Below are positions 23,904 to 35,094 of a stretch of 64,000 nt of DNA, piece by piece. The position numbers and the translations under genes are program-made. The notes under the pieces are model-generated. The model was given only the letters and a program-made list of their open reading frames with translations, made no database searches and was not told the DNA's origin. The stretch is from Diplonema papillatum. Its lineage: Eukaryota; Euglenozoa; Diplonemea; Diplonemida; Diplonemidae. The stretch is taken from NCBI GenBank assembly GCA_030068145.1, contig JAPJBO010000075.1, forward strand, positions 248,001 through 312,000, read 5' to 3'. Within the stretch, counting starts at the first letter, position 1. The number at the start of each line of letters is the position of its first letter.

Positions 23904-26142
23904 TTAGGCAAACGACGACGGAATCGACGCTTCGGACCCCCCTTCATCTTCCTCCTCGGCGTCATCTTCCTCCACCTCCTCCTCGGCGTCGATGTCGTCC
24001 ATCACCTCGTCACGTTGGTCAACTTCGCTGCTACAATCATCTGGCGCAGGCGCGTCGACCAACGACGCGACCACAGCAAGAAGAGCAATTATTTCTGCTA
24101 TGACGATGTTCTCGTCAGCAATCTTCTTGACAGCCGGACGGAGCTTCGCCAGAGCCTTTCCAGTCACGTCAGCGTCTTCACCCTTCTTCACTTTCTGAAG
24201 CAGTTGACGGAACGAACTGTGTCCATCCTTCTTCTCCTTCTGTTTCCGCCCACCCCCTGCTGCCCGCCGTCTCTTCGAGGACTCCCAACTCAGCATCCCC
24301 TCAGCAAGCAACTCCCTTGCTTCTGCCGGGTTCGGTCCGTTTCGAACCAAAAAGAGTTCGTTGCTGACTGCTTTCAGCGACGTTTCGATCCTCGCGGGAT
24401 CCAAGCGAGCGCACATCAACCCAAAGTCTCGCTCGATCCCACAGCTGCTCGGGCAGCTACAGCACAGAGCCACTTGTAGAACTCGGCTTGTGGCGACTGC
24501 AATCCCTGTCTTCTCTTCTGTCCGTTCGAGTTCTGCAACCGTTGCGGACCAGAAGTTTTCATAGCTGCCCTCGTTGAGGACAGCTTTCTGACGAACTGCT
24601 TCCCACTGGTTCATCAGGTCTTTCTTGCGGAAGCTCGTGTCGACTCTCGCGAGTTTGCACATGGTTCTCCATGCGCCTTCTTGAGCCTGCAGAGTCTTCT
24701 TCGGTGTGGGTTTTTTCGGCGCGGGCTTCGGGCATGTCTGCGCATCAGATCCACTCGGCGGGGGCGATGCTTTAGGAGCTACTTCACTTCGACGTTTTTT
24801 TGCAGGGGGTGCGTTGCCCGACGCAGCTGGGCTTATTTTCGCCTTCGCAACAGGACTCCGTGATCCGGGAGGCAGTGCAGTACCGGGTGCACGGCTAGCA
24901 TCCGATGCAGGTTGGCTAAACAGGGTCCTGAACGCCGTTTTCCTGATCTCCGCGTTGTCGGCCAAGGAATGCTTGGACACCTTCGCTTGTTTCGGAGCTT
25001 GCGCCAGTGGTGTGGATCCCTCATCCTCGGAGAGCGCTTTTTGGGAGTTTCTTTCTCCATCGGGGGCGGGACTGCCGTAGAAAGCTTGGACACCTTAGCT
25101 TGTTTCGGAGCTTGAGCTTGCGCCAGTGGTTTGGATCCCTCATCCTCGGACTCGCCACCAGTGCACTTTTTGAAAGTTTCTTTAGCCGTCGGGGGCGGGA
25201 CTGCCGCAGAAAGGAGCTGGGTCGCTGCCAGCACATGGGGGGAAAAAAGGCTCGCGGGCACAAGGACGTTGATGACTTTCATGTGCAAATCTTTCAGATT
25301 CCGGGGAATCCCAGGTTTGGTTGTCATGGCCGAGACCTGCTGTTGCGCCAGAGCGATGGAAGCCTCAATGTGGACACCGTGGCCCACACTTAGCTGGCTC
25401 TTCAACTGCGGACCTGCCAGGATCGCAAACAAGTCGCAGAAATACTGGAGACTCTCGACGAACCGAGGATCCTTCAGAACGGGCAGTAACGATGTTGCTT
25501 CCTTCCTGGTCGTTTTACTTTTCGTGCGTCTGAGAACACTCCGTTTCGTCTCGAACATCCGTACCCACCACGGCCTCATGACCGAAGCCTTCACGAGTGA
25601 CCTCTGCCATTTCGGAAGCCATCGAATTCGCCAACTCCCATCAGCGTTCCTCGGCTGTACCCCTGTCCCTTTCATCAGCTTTGCCAACTCACGACGGAGC
25701 AAAGTACTCGCACGAAAAATCCGGAAAGTAGCGCGAACTGTGTCTGCTACGTACTGGAACTCGGGATCCTGCAGCAAGAATTTCACCGAGTTCTGCATCT
25801 TGTGAGCTGCATCGAGGCTCAGAGCTATCTCGTGCCCCGATGCCTTCGTCAGCAACGAAGCAGCGCCCTTCTTCTTTCCTGTCAGTGGGGAACCGTCGTC
25901 AGAACACCAGCCAAAAATGTGGCGAGACTGCAGGCTCAGTCCCCTCAAAAGGTTCCTCACGGCGTCCAGAGAAGCTTCGCCCTTCGCGCTCTGATCGTCC
26001 AGGTCCGGGTCCACAGCAGGGACGAGCCCGAGAAAAACTTCTCGTACCACATCGGGTGACGAGGTGTCAACAAACCGGAGACGGGCAGCAACGGCCTCGT
26101 CGCCTCCCTTCGGAAGAGAAGAAGAGTCAACCACAACGAACT
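23904..26142 (-). pseudogene. hAT-type transposase remnant
   Basis: Two overlapping minus-strand frames. The upstream one (about 26130-24833) contains SLDAAHKMQNSVKFLL, FRIFRASTLLRREL and RWLPKWQRSL, the pattern of hAT/ZNF862-like transposases (AH-(R/K)-L/M-N, then FF.S..R, then RW). The downstream one (24980-23904) contains CPSSCGIERDFGLMCARLD followed by LVRNG, the hAT C-terminal dimerisation region, and an acidic tail (DIDAEEEVEEDD). The two overlap by about 150 bp in a repetitive linker (PLAQAQAPKQAKVSK), where the frame changes; a frameshift or an unrecognised intron could explain it. No TIRs or BED zinc finger found. It could be a decayed or domesticated element. Confidence 0.6.
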
Positions 26143-26526
26143 CGGGAAATTGTCCAAATAGGTTTTCCGACCTCGAAACCCAGCATAGGAAAATTGTCCC
26201 ACCTCGGGAAATTGTCCAAATAGGTTTTCCGACCTCGAAACCCAGCATTAGAAAATTGTCCCACCTCGGGAAATTGTCCAAATAGGTTTTCCGACCTCGA
26301 AACCCAGCATTGGAAAATTGTCCCACCTCGGGAAATTGTCCAAATAGGTTTTCCGACCTCGAAACCCAGCATTGGAAAATTGTCCCACCTCGGGAAATTG
26401 TCCAAATAGGTTTTCCGACCTCGAAACCCAGCATTAGAAAATTGTCCCACCTCGGGAAATTGTCCAAATAGGTTTTCCGACCTCGAAACCCAGCATTAGA
26501 AAATTGTCCCACCTCGGGAAATTGTA
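26143..26526. repeat. 62-bp minisatellite, six units
   Basis: Units start at 26143, 26205, 26267, 26329, 26391 and 26453, with a partial unit at 26515. Each contains CGGGAAATTGTCCAAATAGG. It directly abuts the hAT remnant and keeps its minus frame open, adding a repetitive N-terminus that is probably not native. Confidence 0.92.
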
Positions 26527-26767
26527 CGGGGGGGAGGGGGCCAGCTGAGGCTCAAAGTACCGTACCGTCTCGGTGCCCCCCGGACCCCCCCCTGTATTAA
26601 GAGTCGCCAGAGAAAACGGTTTGGTGTCTATTCTGAAGGGAAAAACGGGCTGCATAAGGTCCTGGCCCCAAATCCCGCTCGCAAAAAAAACAAAAAATCG
26701 CCGCTGCGCGGGCCACCGGAGGAACACCTATAATTGGGGGTGGCGTTCGGCGTCCGCTTATTTCGAC

Positions 26768-26880
26768 CCATGGACCCGCATGACCTCACCTCCGTGCAAC
26801 ACGGTTCGGTAGTTACAGCACGTAGGATCTCTTCGGTTCCTAGTCTGGCAGCATCGTCGAGCATTTCCTTCTGTGATGAT
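26768..26880 (+). repeat. Dispersed repeat family D, partial
   Basis: Matches the right half of the copies at 30655-30860 and 35095-35262 (words CCCGCATGACCTCAC, GCATCGTCGAGCATTTCC). Confidence 0.75.
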
Positions 26881-26943
26881 GGAGCGTATGTAGAAGAAAC
26901 AGCGCACCCGAACACGGTAGCCGACAGCAGGGCGCAGTGCTAC

Positions 26944-27035
26944 CCCGCAAGCCCCCGAGCCCGACTGGAAGCCATAGGCCTGCCCCCCCGGTTGTCACGA
27001 CGTCACGGGGCACTACACCTTGTCCATTTATTTCA
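26944..27035. repeat. Duplicate of the OTU gene 3' end
   Basis: About 90 bp similar to 27104-27210, which covers the last codons and stop of the OTU-like gene. Both contain CCCGCAAGCCCCCGAGC and GTCACGACGTCACGGGGCA. The offset is about 160 bp. Confidence 0.8.
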
Positions 27036-27155
27036 ACCACATCCGTCCGACAGGTGCTCGACAGGGGGCGATGCCCCGTTCTCACAGCGAGCACTGCCCA
27101 CCCCGCAAGCCCCCGAGCTCGACTGGAAGCCGCAGGGCTGTCCCCCCGGGCCGTG

Positions 27156-28064
27156 TCACGACGTCACGGGGCAGTACATCTCGTCCGTTCCCTCCAACCA
27201 CATCGCCACGGCGAACGTGACGAGTGGCTCGCCGGCGGCAGGGACCAGGTGGGCCAGCCGCTTCTCGGGCAACAGGTACACGTAGACGCCTGCCCTGTAC
27301 AGGTTCGCGGCAGCCTGCAGCGACACCAAGTCGCCCCCAGTCGCTTCGATGCGCGCCGTGTAGTCGTGGATGGCCATGCTCCGAGTGAGGTACTGCGAGT
27401 ACATGGCCGGGTTGGCCGACAGGTGCTCGACGACTTTGGTCCGGATTGTGGCGAAGTGCGTCTCGTCGCCGAACAGGGCCCACGCGACGGACCGCCACAG
27501 GGTGTTGCCGTCGTGCTGGACCGGCTGGTAGTCCAGCGGCTCGGAATCGTTGGGCGGGAGGAACTTCGCGTATAGGGTTGCGTTGACGCCGCGGGAGGGC
27601 TCGAGAGACAGCGCCATCGCGGTCGGCTCTCCCGTCGCGAGGGACTTGACGGCGGTGGGGAACTCTCCCAGGTGTCTCGACGGCTGCACCTGCGCCATGA
27701 GCGTCCCGCTGGTGATTTGCAGCTCGCGCGTGGCCTGTCCCAGCATGTGCGCTGTCGCTGCCACCTCCGCCTGCAGGTCGAGGACGCCCGAATCGTGGGC
27801 CCGTTCCATCTTCACCTGCCGGAGCTGGTCCCGCAGGCGGCCGACCTCTTCGCCGAGGTTGACGACGAGGCCCCTCTGCAGCTCGAGTTCGACGCGCATT
27901 TTGCTGTTTTCCCGCTCGAGCCGCCGCAGGTGCGCCGGGTAGTCGGCCGTCGAAAGCCACCGCTCGGCGTTGACGCGCTCGATCTCCTTCGTCAGCGCAT
28001 CTTCTTTCAGCGCGCTTTCGTCGCGGATCCGCTGGATCGTCTCCTCAATGCCTTCCGTCTCCAT
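27156..28064 (-). CDS. OTU-like cysteine-protease fold, catalytic Cys absent
   Basis: 302 aa from the ATG at 28064 (an in-frame ATG at 28121 would add 19 residues; the METEG start is preferred because it opens the coiled coil). About residues 5-130 are charged heptad-rich sequence, likely coiled coil. The C-terminal 130 residues follow the OTU plan: QPVQHDGNTLWRSVAWALFG, then HFATIRTKVVEHL, then GDLVSLQAAANLY. In active OTUs the motif is DGNCLFRA; here Thr (ACC) replaces the nucleophile Cys, and the usual terminal His-Tyr is replaced by EMYCPV. So it is probably a non-catalytic ubiquitin-binding or scaffold protein, if expressed. No intron is visible. Fragments of both its ends are duplicated nearby. 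Confidence 0.7.
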   Translation of the reverse strand: METEGIEETIQRIRDESALKEDALTKEIERVNAERWLSTADYPAHLRRLERENSKMRVELELQRGLVVNLGEEVGRLRDQLRQVKMERAHDSGVLDLQAEVAATAHMLGQATRELQITSGTLMAQVQPSRHLGEFPTAVKSLATGEPTAMALSLEPSRGVNATLYAKFLPPNDSEPLDYQPVQHDGNTLWRSVAWALFGDETHFATIRTKVVEHLSANPAMYSQYLTRSMAIHDYTARIEATGGDLVSLQAAANLYRAGVYVYLLPEKRLAHLVPAAGEPLVTFAVAMWLEGTDEMYCPVTS

Positions 28065-28337
28065 CCCCACGCGACCCCCCCACTCCCAGTTCTGCCGAGT
28101 GTCGATTGCAAGGGAGAGCAAACACTCTTTTTTTCAAAGCCTCAAGAAAATAGTACGGCGCTTGGGAACTCCCCTGGTGCTTTGGTAAGTCTCATGAAGT
28201 CCGCTTCCAACTACTAATTCCCAGTACCCACAACGCATCGTGAAATCGTGTTGCGAGAAACGACCCCTCTCAAACCCGATAGCCTTGGCGTGCAGTGTGG
28301 TGCACTCAGCCGTCACCGACCCCCGAATTGCGGGTTA

Positions 28338-28508
28338 TTTTATCTTGACCTGCCGGAGCTGATCCCGGAAACGGCCGACCTCTTCGCAAGGTTGGGTAGC
28401 AATGGATCTCAGATGCATCGTTCTCCCTCAATGCCTTCCGTCTCCAACTCCGCGCGACCCACCCACTTCCAGTCCTGCTGAGTGTCAATAGCAACACGGA
28501 GAGCCAAC
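28338..28508 (-). pseudogene. Degraded duplicate of OTU gene 5' part
   Basis: Two blocks resemble the OTU gene: GACCTGCCGGAGCTG...GGCCGACCTCTTCGC (as at 27810-27860) and CTCAATGCCTTCCGTCTCCA followed by GTGTCAATAGCAA (as at 28043-28110). The roughly 200 bp that separate them in the gene are missing. Confidence 0.75.
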
Positions 28509-28844
28509 TCTCAAGGTACCACAAATAATAGGCGCGATGTTCGTGTGTGCCGGGGGAAGTTTGCGTAACCGTGAGTACACGAGATCGTGGGGCTAATAAT
28601 ATCTCCTCCCAAACACACTGCCAGTGTTCTCTCTCGAGTTTACAACTAATTGCAAGGGTAATCTCCCTTACTAGCGTTATTGGTGGTGATTAGAAGGCCG
28701 GTATTTTAAAGTCTCCGGTTGACCGTAGAGGCTTGAGTATGGCGGGGGGTTGAGAAAAGTAGGAGGGTGCAGCTCGTTTCGGGTGTTGTGTCACTCCGTT
28801 GTGAAACCTTGTGGAGTCCCCTAACGCGTTAAGAGGGTGCTTGG

Positions 28845-28965
28845 GATTGGGTAGGGTGTGGTCATTCTGCTACGGCGTGAAAAGCCGTTACTACTAGGGT
28901 CCGATTCCGGAGAGGGTGCCTGAGAAACGTTCTGCATCTAAGATGGCAGCAGCACCCGAATATCC
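28845..28965 (+). rRNA. 18S rRNA-like fragment, about canonical 320-440
   Basis: Contains TCCGATTCCGGAGAGGGTGC followed by CTGAGAAACG and CATCTAAGATGGCAGCAG, highly conserved SSU rRNA words in canonical order. Similarity may reach back to about 28545 (GGGGCTAATAATA). It is a fragment, not a whole gene. Confidence 0.8.
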
Positions 28966-29239
28966 CCCGGTTGGTCGTTCGCGAAAGGACGTAAGCATCG
29001 GAACGCAAGAAGAAGAAAGAACACCGGCGAGTTCCCACTTCTCACGGGAGGAAAACGCGCAGGGCGCGACATCCACCCGCTCCCCATGGGAGGAGCGGCA
29101 CCTGTGCAGGAAATGCACGTACGTATTGGACATGGCGGCAGAATTGAATGAATCACGGCGCCGGTTTTGATACGCGGAAGCCGAAGTTGCAACAAGCGAG
29201 GCGGCCAAAAGAGCGGGAAGACACAAGACAGGCGCTTTG

Positions 29240-29345
29240 TTTGTGCGCACTAGCGGCTTTTCACCTGAATTGGTGAGTTGCTTTTAGTACGCTGCCAACT
29301 ACTAATTTTTAGTATCAACAATGCATTGTTAACACAAAAACGAAG
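29240..29345 (+). repeat. Dispersed GCCAACTACTAATTTTTAG repeat
   Basis: Related to the stretch upstream of the metacaspase-like gene (38263-38370, 43860-43960) and to 28160-28260. It lies just beyond the 3' end of the channel gene. Confidence 0.6.
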
Positions 29346-29398
29346 TCATCAGACACTCGTCTCCAGAAGAAGCGACGGCGCGAACCCGGGGCAAAAGC

Positions 29399-32150
29399 TC
29401 ACTCTGCGAAGGGGTATGCCGGCACCCGCTGCCGGAGTGTGCTCTCCCTGTCGCTGGTGCGAGACTTGAGCCCGGTGCTGATGTGGCGCCGGAACTGCCG
29501 GTCCGAAAAGCTCTTGGTCCCGTCGAACCCGGCGTACGCTGGGGGCCGCAGCGCCTGCGTCATGTCGCCCATCGGCTTCAGATTTCTATCGTCTGCCTCG
29601 AGGAAGGATACACTCGATGTCGACGAGCTGCCTCCGATGTGTGACAGTGTGTGCGACGACATGGAAACCGCATCGCCATCCTGCAAGTTTTGTTGTGTTT
29701 CAATCTTTCATGGGCATACAGGTTGGTACCGACCTCTTGCGTGTTCTTCAGCGTAGTACAGTGTACATGTTCGTGGTGTTCAGCTTAGTAGGTTAGGTAA
29801 AACGCCTGTTTGTGATGCTCAGCTTCGTGGGCGCTGGCTAGGAAAACGCGTGTTTGTGATGCTCAGCTTCGTCGGCGCTGGCTAGGAAAACGCGTGTTCG
29901 TGATGCTCAGCTTCGTCGGCGCTGGCTAGGAAAACGCGTGTTTGTGATGCTCAGCTTCGTCGGCGCTGGCTAGGAAAACGCGTGCTTGTGGAGGCATACT
30001 TTCTGCTTTTGGGCGTGTGAAGCCTTGCTGGCGGTCACGTAAGCGTCCTCCATGACAGCGAAGAACTGGTTCAACACAATGTAGTACATGAAGCCGATGG
30101 CCGAGTAACAGTAGATACGGGCCAGAACTTGACGCTGTGTGTGTGTGTGTGTGTTTAAGTTCAGGGCTTTGAGTGGGTAACGTCTGAATCAAAGTATAGC
30201 CCACTTGTCACTTTCACCAGTCGGCTTTGCGTTTCCGACACGCTGCTTTTGGGTCCTGTGACTCCTCTCCGAAGGGCGGGTGGGGCGGGATTCTTGGGAC
30301 GGATAGAGCGTGGGAGACTGTCAGCTTCTCCATCCGACACTCGGCTCAAGACTTCTGTTTTCATCCTGCGGTGTTAGCTGCACGGAGTTTCCGGCCCCGT
30401 GCAACAGCCGAGTGTCTTCACACAGGCGGCACATCTCACCCGAATACGTGGCAAGCTCTCTGTGCAATGAGCTTGGCCTGACTAGCTGTGTTCCAAACTC
30501 CTGGTGCATGCTTTGATCTTTCGCAGCTGGCAGCCCCTTCAGTATTTCCTACAAAGCAGGCGCTTGTTTGTGCATACGTGTGTAAACCCTGTTTTGAGTG
30601 ATTTAGCACAGCACGCTGCCATCCGACACTTTTTGATACATATAAGCAAGTTTGACCTTCGCTTACACCACAGTGTGTTGCTTTCTCACTCAGGACTTTT
30701 GACCTTTTGTGTTTGTGTGATTTGTCGTGTAGGGGTAGACCCGCATGACCTCACGTCCGTTCAACACTTTGGTGTTCGGTAGTTGCTGCACTTGGGATCC
30801 CTTCGGTTCTTTGTCTGGCAGTTATTGTCGAGCATTTCCTTCCAAGCTGGCGCTTATGTAAAACGAAATGGATACCAATTTATGCCCGCGGAGGCAGTCG
30901 TGCGTCGAGTTGAACGTGTCGAAAATGGCGTCGCCGACCATGAGGGAGTACAGGAGCTCGAAAGAGAGGTCCAGGTTGTTGAAGTGCGCGATGAACCCGC
31001 CAAAGAGGACGCACCCGCAGCAGGCGAACCCAACGAAGCAGATGACCACCGGCACGCCGAACCGCATGGCCGCCGGCAGACCCGTCTTGGTCGCGGCGAT
31101 GGCGCCGCCCATGTGCGGGAGCTGCGAAAGGGGCTTGGTCAGGGCGAGCCACGCAAAGAAGCTGGCCAGCCCGAGGAGGAACCTGCGGGCGACCTCCGTG
31201 TTCCAAGACGAGCTGCCTTCGATGTAGCTCGCGTTCATTCGGACGACGAGCGACGCACTGTTTAAGCCGACCGACAGCAGCTCCACCATCCGAGACCGGT
31301 TGTCGAGCAGCTTTTCGCACGCTTCGCGCCAGGTCAACGCCGCCGCCTCCCGGTCATCATACAGTTCAAGCCCGAGGATCGACACAAGCACGAGGGCGAA
31401 ACACAGGTTCAGCACGGTCTCGGTGCACCAAGTCGGCACCCTATCCGCGTACTTGTCCCGCTCGATCTCCCACAGCAACCGGATGATCCCGGTGCGGTCT
31501 TCGAAGTGATACGTCAGCTTCAACGTCCAATCGTACGTCGCCGGTTGGTGGCCGGCCCAGAACCCGCGGAGGTGGAGGTTGGTGACGGTGACGTTCACGG
31601 CCAGCTTCCGCACCCACGACCACGCGTTGGGTATCGGGTTGTCCGTGCAGTTGGACGGGTCGAAGGGGCCGAGGGGGCAGTCTTGGGTCAAGGGGTAGTA
31701 CAGCTCTTCGACGGACAAGTCGAACGCGTCGAGATCCTCGAAGTTCAACTCGCGGAAGGACTGCCGGGTCAGCTTCGTGACTTGCAGCACGGGGACCGCG
31801 TCCGGATCGATGCGGGAGATCGGAAACGCCTCGCTCACGGCGTAGTAAACGCCGACCAAGTGCCGCATCTGCCTCTGAACCTCGGCGGAGGAATACAGGT
31901 CGGCTTCGTTCTTGTTGTCGAACCCGTCGACGCCGGGCAGTTCTCCTATGAAAACGGTGCTGATCGTGTCCATCATCGACGCGTGCCACAACGACTCAGG
32001 CGTCGTGACGTGCGTGACATACACGGCGGTGAGCAGAGCGAGGACGAGTTGGAGGACGTTAATAGCAAAGCGGGCGGACCTCAGATTCGGGAGGGTGCCT
32101 TCCCCATTGAAGCTGAGCAGCGGCGAGTCCACGTGTCCGCCGTCGGTCAT
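29399..32150 (-). CDS. Mucolipin/polycystin-type (TRPML-like) cation channel
   Basis: Three exons on continuous phase 0: 32150-30876, 30134-30000, 29680-29399; about 564 aa. Introns are GTATCC...CACACAG (741 bp) and GTATGC...TTGCAG (319 bp). Features in order: TM1 at about 28-46; a long extracytosolic loop with two Cys (QDCPLGPFDPSNC); TM2 near 245-262; TM3-TM5 up to VICFVGFACCGCVLFGGF; a pore helix and filter in SFELLYSLMVGDAIFDTF, comparable to the NGD-type filter of mucolipins. Exon 2 supplies TM6 (CYSAIGFMYYIVLNQFFAVM). Exon 3 encodes a Ser/Arg-rich cytosolic tail ending PAYPFAE. Length fits mucolipins (about 550-580 aa). By family, a Ca/Fe-permeable channel of endolysosomes. Exon 3 is assigned by frame and acceptor only, since the tail is not conserved. 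Both introns contain repeats. Confidence 0.85.
29808..29985. repeat. 44-bp minisatellite, four units, in channel intron 2
   Basis: Four units of GTGATGCTCAGCTTCGTCGG plus GCGCTGGCTAGGAAAACG. The array begins about 15 bp past the exon 2 donor. Confidence 0.9.
30165..30510 (-). repeat. Dispersed repeat family E in channel intron 1
   Basis: Counterpart of 15655-15925. Its minus-strand end runs into the CA tract that forms the exon 2 acceptor at 30135. Confidence 0.7.
30655..30860 (-). repeat. Dispersed repeat family D in channel intron 1
   Basis: On the minus strand it begins ACATAAGCGCCAGCTTGG, about 15 nt after the exon 1 donor (30875). Related to 35095-35262. Its head (ATAAGC..C.GCTT..AGGAAATGCT) resembles that of family A. 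Confidence 0.75.
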
Positions 32151-32829
32151 TTCGACCCAGCGCGACTAAAAAGGGTGTGAGAGAGGAGCGGCGAGGCGCA
32201 GGCTACCGCCCCCCCCCCCCACACCCTTCCTCCCCACTCGGGCTTCCGCAAACCCCCCCTTTTTTACTTGGAGGCGCCCCGGGCGAGATCACCGGGGGCT
32301 CGGGAGGGTGGGAAAACGTTGCTTTTTCTTTAACCAACCCCACCCTGAAGGCTGTGTCTGAAGTGCGGAACTGTTTCGAGCTTTACTTTACGGACAGGGG
32401 ACAGAGACTTATGTCGAAAACGCGAGAACCCGAGCTGGAGCGGATACTATCCGGACCATGAAGGCAGGCGAGCGCTTTCCGGGGAGCACCAGGTTTCCCA
32501 TTTTGGACCCCTCCATGAGGAAGACCAAGGTAGGCCCTCTCACATCTCAAACACGGGACCAAACACCAACGCAACAAGAGCTGGGGCAGCACCGTGATCG
32601 GGTATCGCCCCTGCTGGGTCAGGTGAGTGGCGTCACCAAAAGAATCGGAAAACGGCACAGTTACAAAGTCTTCTACTACACTATTTTTTTTGTTTTTTTT
32701 TCTTCACTTCTTTTCATTTCTACATTATTCTTCGCTCGGTCTATCGTGTAAGCCCTGCTCCCCGTCGAGCTCTAGCATCGTCAGTATAACTGCTTTTTCT
32801 ACTTCCAACTGCCTGCGACGGCCATCAGG
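32151..32829. other. Intergenic between channel gene and 18S fragment
   Basis: Starts with a C-run, then a T-rich tract near 32685-32740. No conserved coding frame seen. Confidence 0.5.
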
Positions 32830-33130
32830 TGGGCGACGGCAGCGAATTGTCAGATTGTGGTAGTGTTGCATTTTTCTACAACTTCGTTTATTTGGCTTCA
32901 GACCTTGGGTTTGATGAGACGGCGCCCGACACGTGCGAGCAGCCGCGATCGATTGGAGCGCTGAACTTGTTGCCAAGAACGAGCTTCCCTCTCCCAAGCT
33001 CCTCCTCCCACAGCCAATCGATAGCAACGACGGGCGGTGTGTACAAATGGCAGGGACGTAATCAGTGCAAGCTGATGACTTGCGCCTACTAGGCATTCCT
33101 CATTCAAGGAGAATAATTGCAATCATTTAC
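32830..33130 (-). rRNA. 18S rRNA-like fragment, 3' region
   Basis: On the minus strand the order is GAATGAGGAATGCCTAGTAG, CAAGTCATCAGCTTGCACTG, ATTACGTCCCTGCC, TGTACACACCGCCCGTCG: the universal 3' minor-domain signature of eukaryotic SSU rRNA. Similarity fades after about 32880, so the true 3' end is not resolved. Confidence 0.88.
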
Positions 33131-33682
33131 CTACCGCCCCGCGTTGGTGTCGCCTCCTTTCCCGTGCTAGTGGAGAATCGAGGCGACACTGACACGGAAA
33201 TACGGTTCGCAACAGGGTTCTGTATTACCGAGAGAAGAACAGACAGTGTCAACTAAAGGACACCAAGACCTTGGCCCCACCCCGTGTTAGTGTCGCCTTC
33301 CCGTGTTGCAATGCTGCTGCAACACTCAGGACGCCTGATATGCTCAGGGTTTCCGAGAAAGAGCGCCGCCCGCTCTGCGATAGAAGTACCAGCGAAATCA
33401 ATGCAAAGGCTTCTGGCCGTAGCATCGAGAGTCTAAAGCGTTACCTAACATGTTCGAGTCTGCGAATGCGGAAATTCACTGCAGGCGGGAGGCCACAACG
33501 ACACCCACTCGTAGGCCGCCTCCGCGGCGGCGCAACAGACGCGTTCCATCTGCTGTGACGTAGACACGGAGTGTGCATAGTGCGTTGCTCAGGGTAGTCG
33601 AAGGCCTGACAATCACACCAATGCAACAACGACAAATTTACACTGGCAGCAAGTAACAACGGTCGGGCAACCAGGGTCGGCA

Positions 33683-34500
33683 TGCAGGGTAGGGTGTTGG
33701 ATTCTGCAGGGTAGGGTGTTGGATTCTGCAGGGTAGGGTGTTGGATTCTGCAGGGTAGGGTGTTGGATTCTGCAGGGTAGGGTGTTGGATTCTGCAGGGT
33801 AGGGTGCTGGATTCTGCAGGGTAGGGTGTTGGATTCTGCAGGGTAGGGTGTTGGATTCTGCAGGGTAGGGTGCTGGATTCTGCAGGGTAGGGTGCTGGAT
33901 TCTGCAGGGTAGGGTGCTGGATTCTGCAGGGTAGGGTGCTGGATTCTGCAGGGTAGGGTGCTGGATTCTGCAGGGTAGGGTGCTGGATTCTGCAGGGTAG
34001 GGTGCTGGATTCTGCAGGGTAGGGTGCTGGATTCTGCAGGGTAGGGTGCTGGATTCTGCAGGGTAGGGTGCTGGATTCTGCAGGGTAGGGTGCTGGATTC
34101 TGCAGGGTAGGGTGCTGGATTCTGCAGGGTAGGGTGCTGGATTCTGCAGGGTAGGGTGCTGGATTCTGCAGGGTAGGGTGCTGGATTCTGCAGGGTAGGG
34201 TGCTGGATTCTGCAGGGTAGGGTGCTGGATTCTGCAGGGTAGGGTGCTGGATTCTGCAGGGTAGGGTGCTGGATTCTGCAGGGTAGGGTGCTGGATTCTG
34301 CAGGGTAGGGTGCTGGATTCTGCAGGGTAGGGTGCTGGATTCTGCAGGGTAGGGTGTTGGATTCTGCAGGGTAGGGTGTTGGATTCTGCAGGGTAGGGTG
34401 CTGGATTCTGCAGGGTAGGGTGTTGGATTCTGCAGGGTAGGGTGCTGGATTCTGCAGGGTAGGGTGTTGGATTCTGCAGGGTAGGGTGCTGGATTCTGCA
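33683..34500. repeat. 22-bp tandem array, about 37 units
   Basis: Unit GGATTCTGCAGGGTAGGGTG plus CT or TT. The CT variant fills the centre and TT variants cluster at both ends. The minus frame is open (NPAPYPAESSTLPCRI...) because three units make 66 bp, but no gene is indicated. Confidence 0.97.
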
Positions 34501-35094
34501 TTCCCGGACGGCGTAGATGTCACCTCAACGTGCAACGAGTTGCAACACTTCAATGGGAAGTTGCTCTCTTCCTTCTCGACGCGAGGTGTGCTGCAACGGC
34601 AACGGCCAGCAGCCTAGTCTTGACACAGGTAGAAGCGCTGTGATGTGTTTGGGTGGGTCACACCTCCCCCAAGGGATATAAACACAGGTGGGAAAAGGGC
34701 AGAAGTGTAAGACTCAGCGGGTAGGGTAAGAATTCTTGAGGGACTCGTCCTCTTCATTATTTTTTTCGCCGCGGTGTCGTGTGCACCTCGTTCTTCGTCG
34801 TCCGGGTCCGCTCGTGAACGCGGACCAATCCACAGTTAGAGCTCATCAGTGGGTCCTTCGGACTGCGAATTTCGGTCCGTGTCGCAACTTTCTGGGTTCA
34901 ATGGATTTCGCATCCTGGACACGGCCACAACACTATCCGCGCAGCAGTCTACATCTTCGTCGGCACGCAGGAGAGAGGCGAACGTTTTCAGGTCCTCGGA
35001 TATCGTAATAGGATAAAACCGCTGCCGACCTTCTTTTTTAGAGTTGGAGTTTGTTTGAGACTCCGGGTTTTTAGGATCTCCGTGTGTCCATTGC
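34501..35094. other. Intergenic, no gene seen
   Basis: Unique-looking sequence with a GATATAAACA word near 34674 and a degenerate family J block at about 35060-35095. No supported coding frame. Confidence 0.5.

Noticed and set aside
33683-34500. CRISPR-like regular repeats (also 26143-26526 and 50243-50455)
   Set aside because: Units are directly adjacent without unique spacers and the DNA is eukaryotic.
33441-34553. 370-codon minus frame rich in NPAPYPAESSTL
   Set aside because: It is a translation of the 22-bp tandem array.
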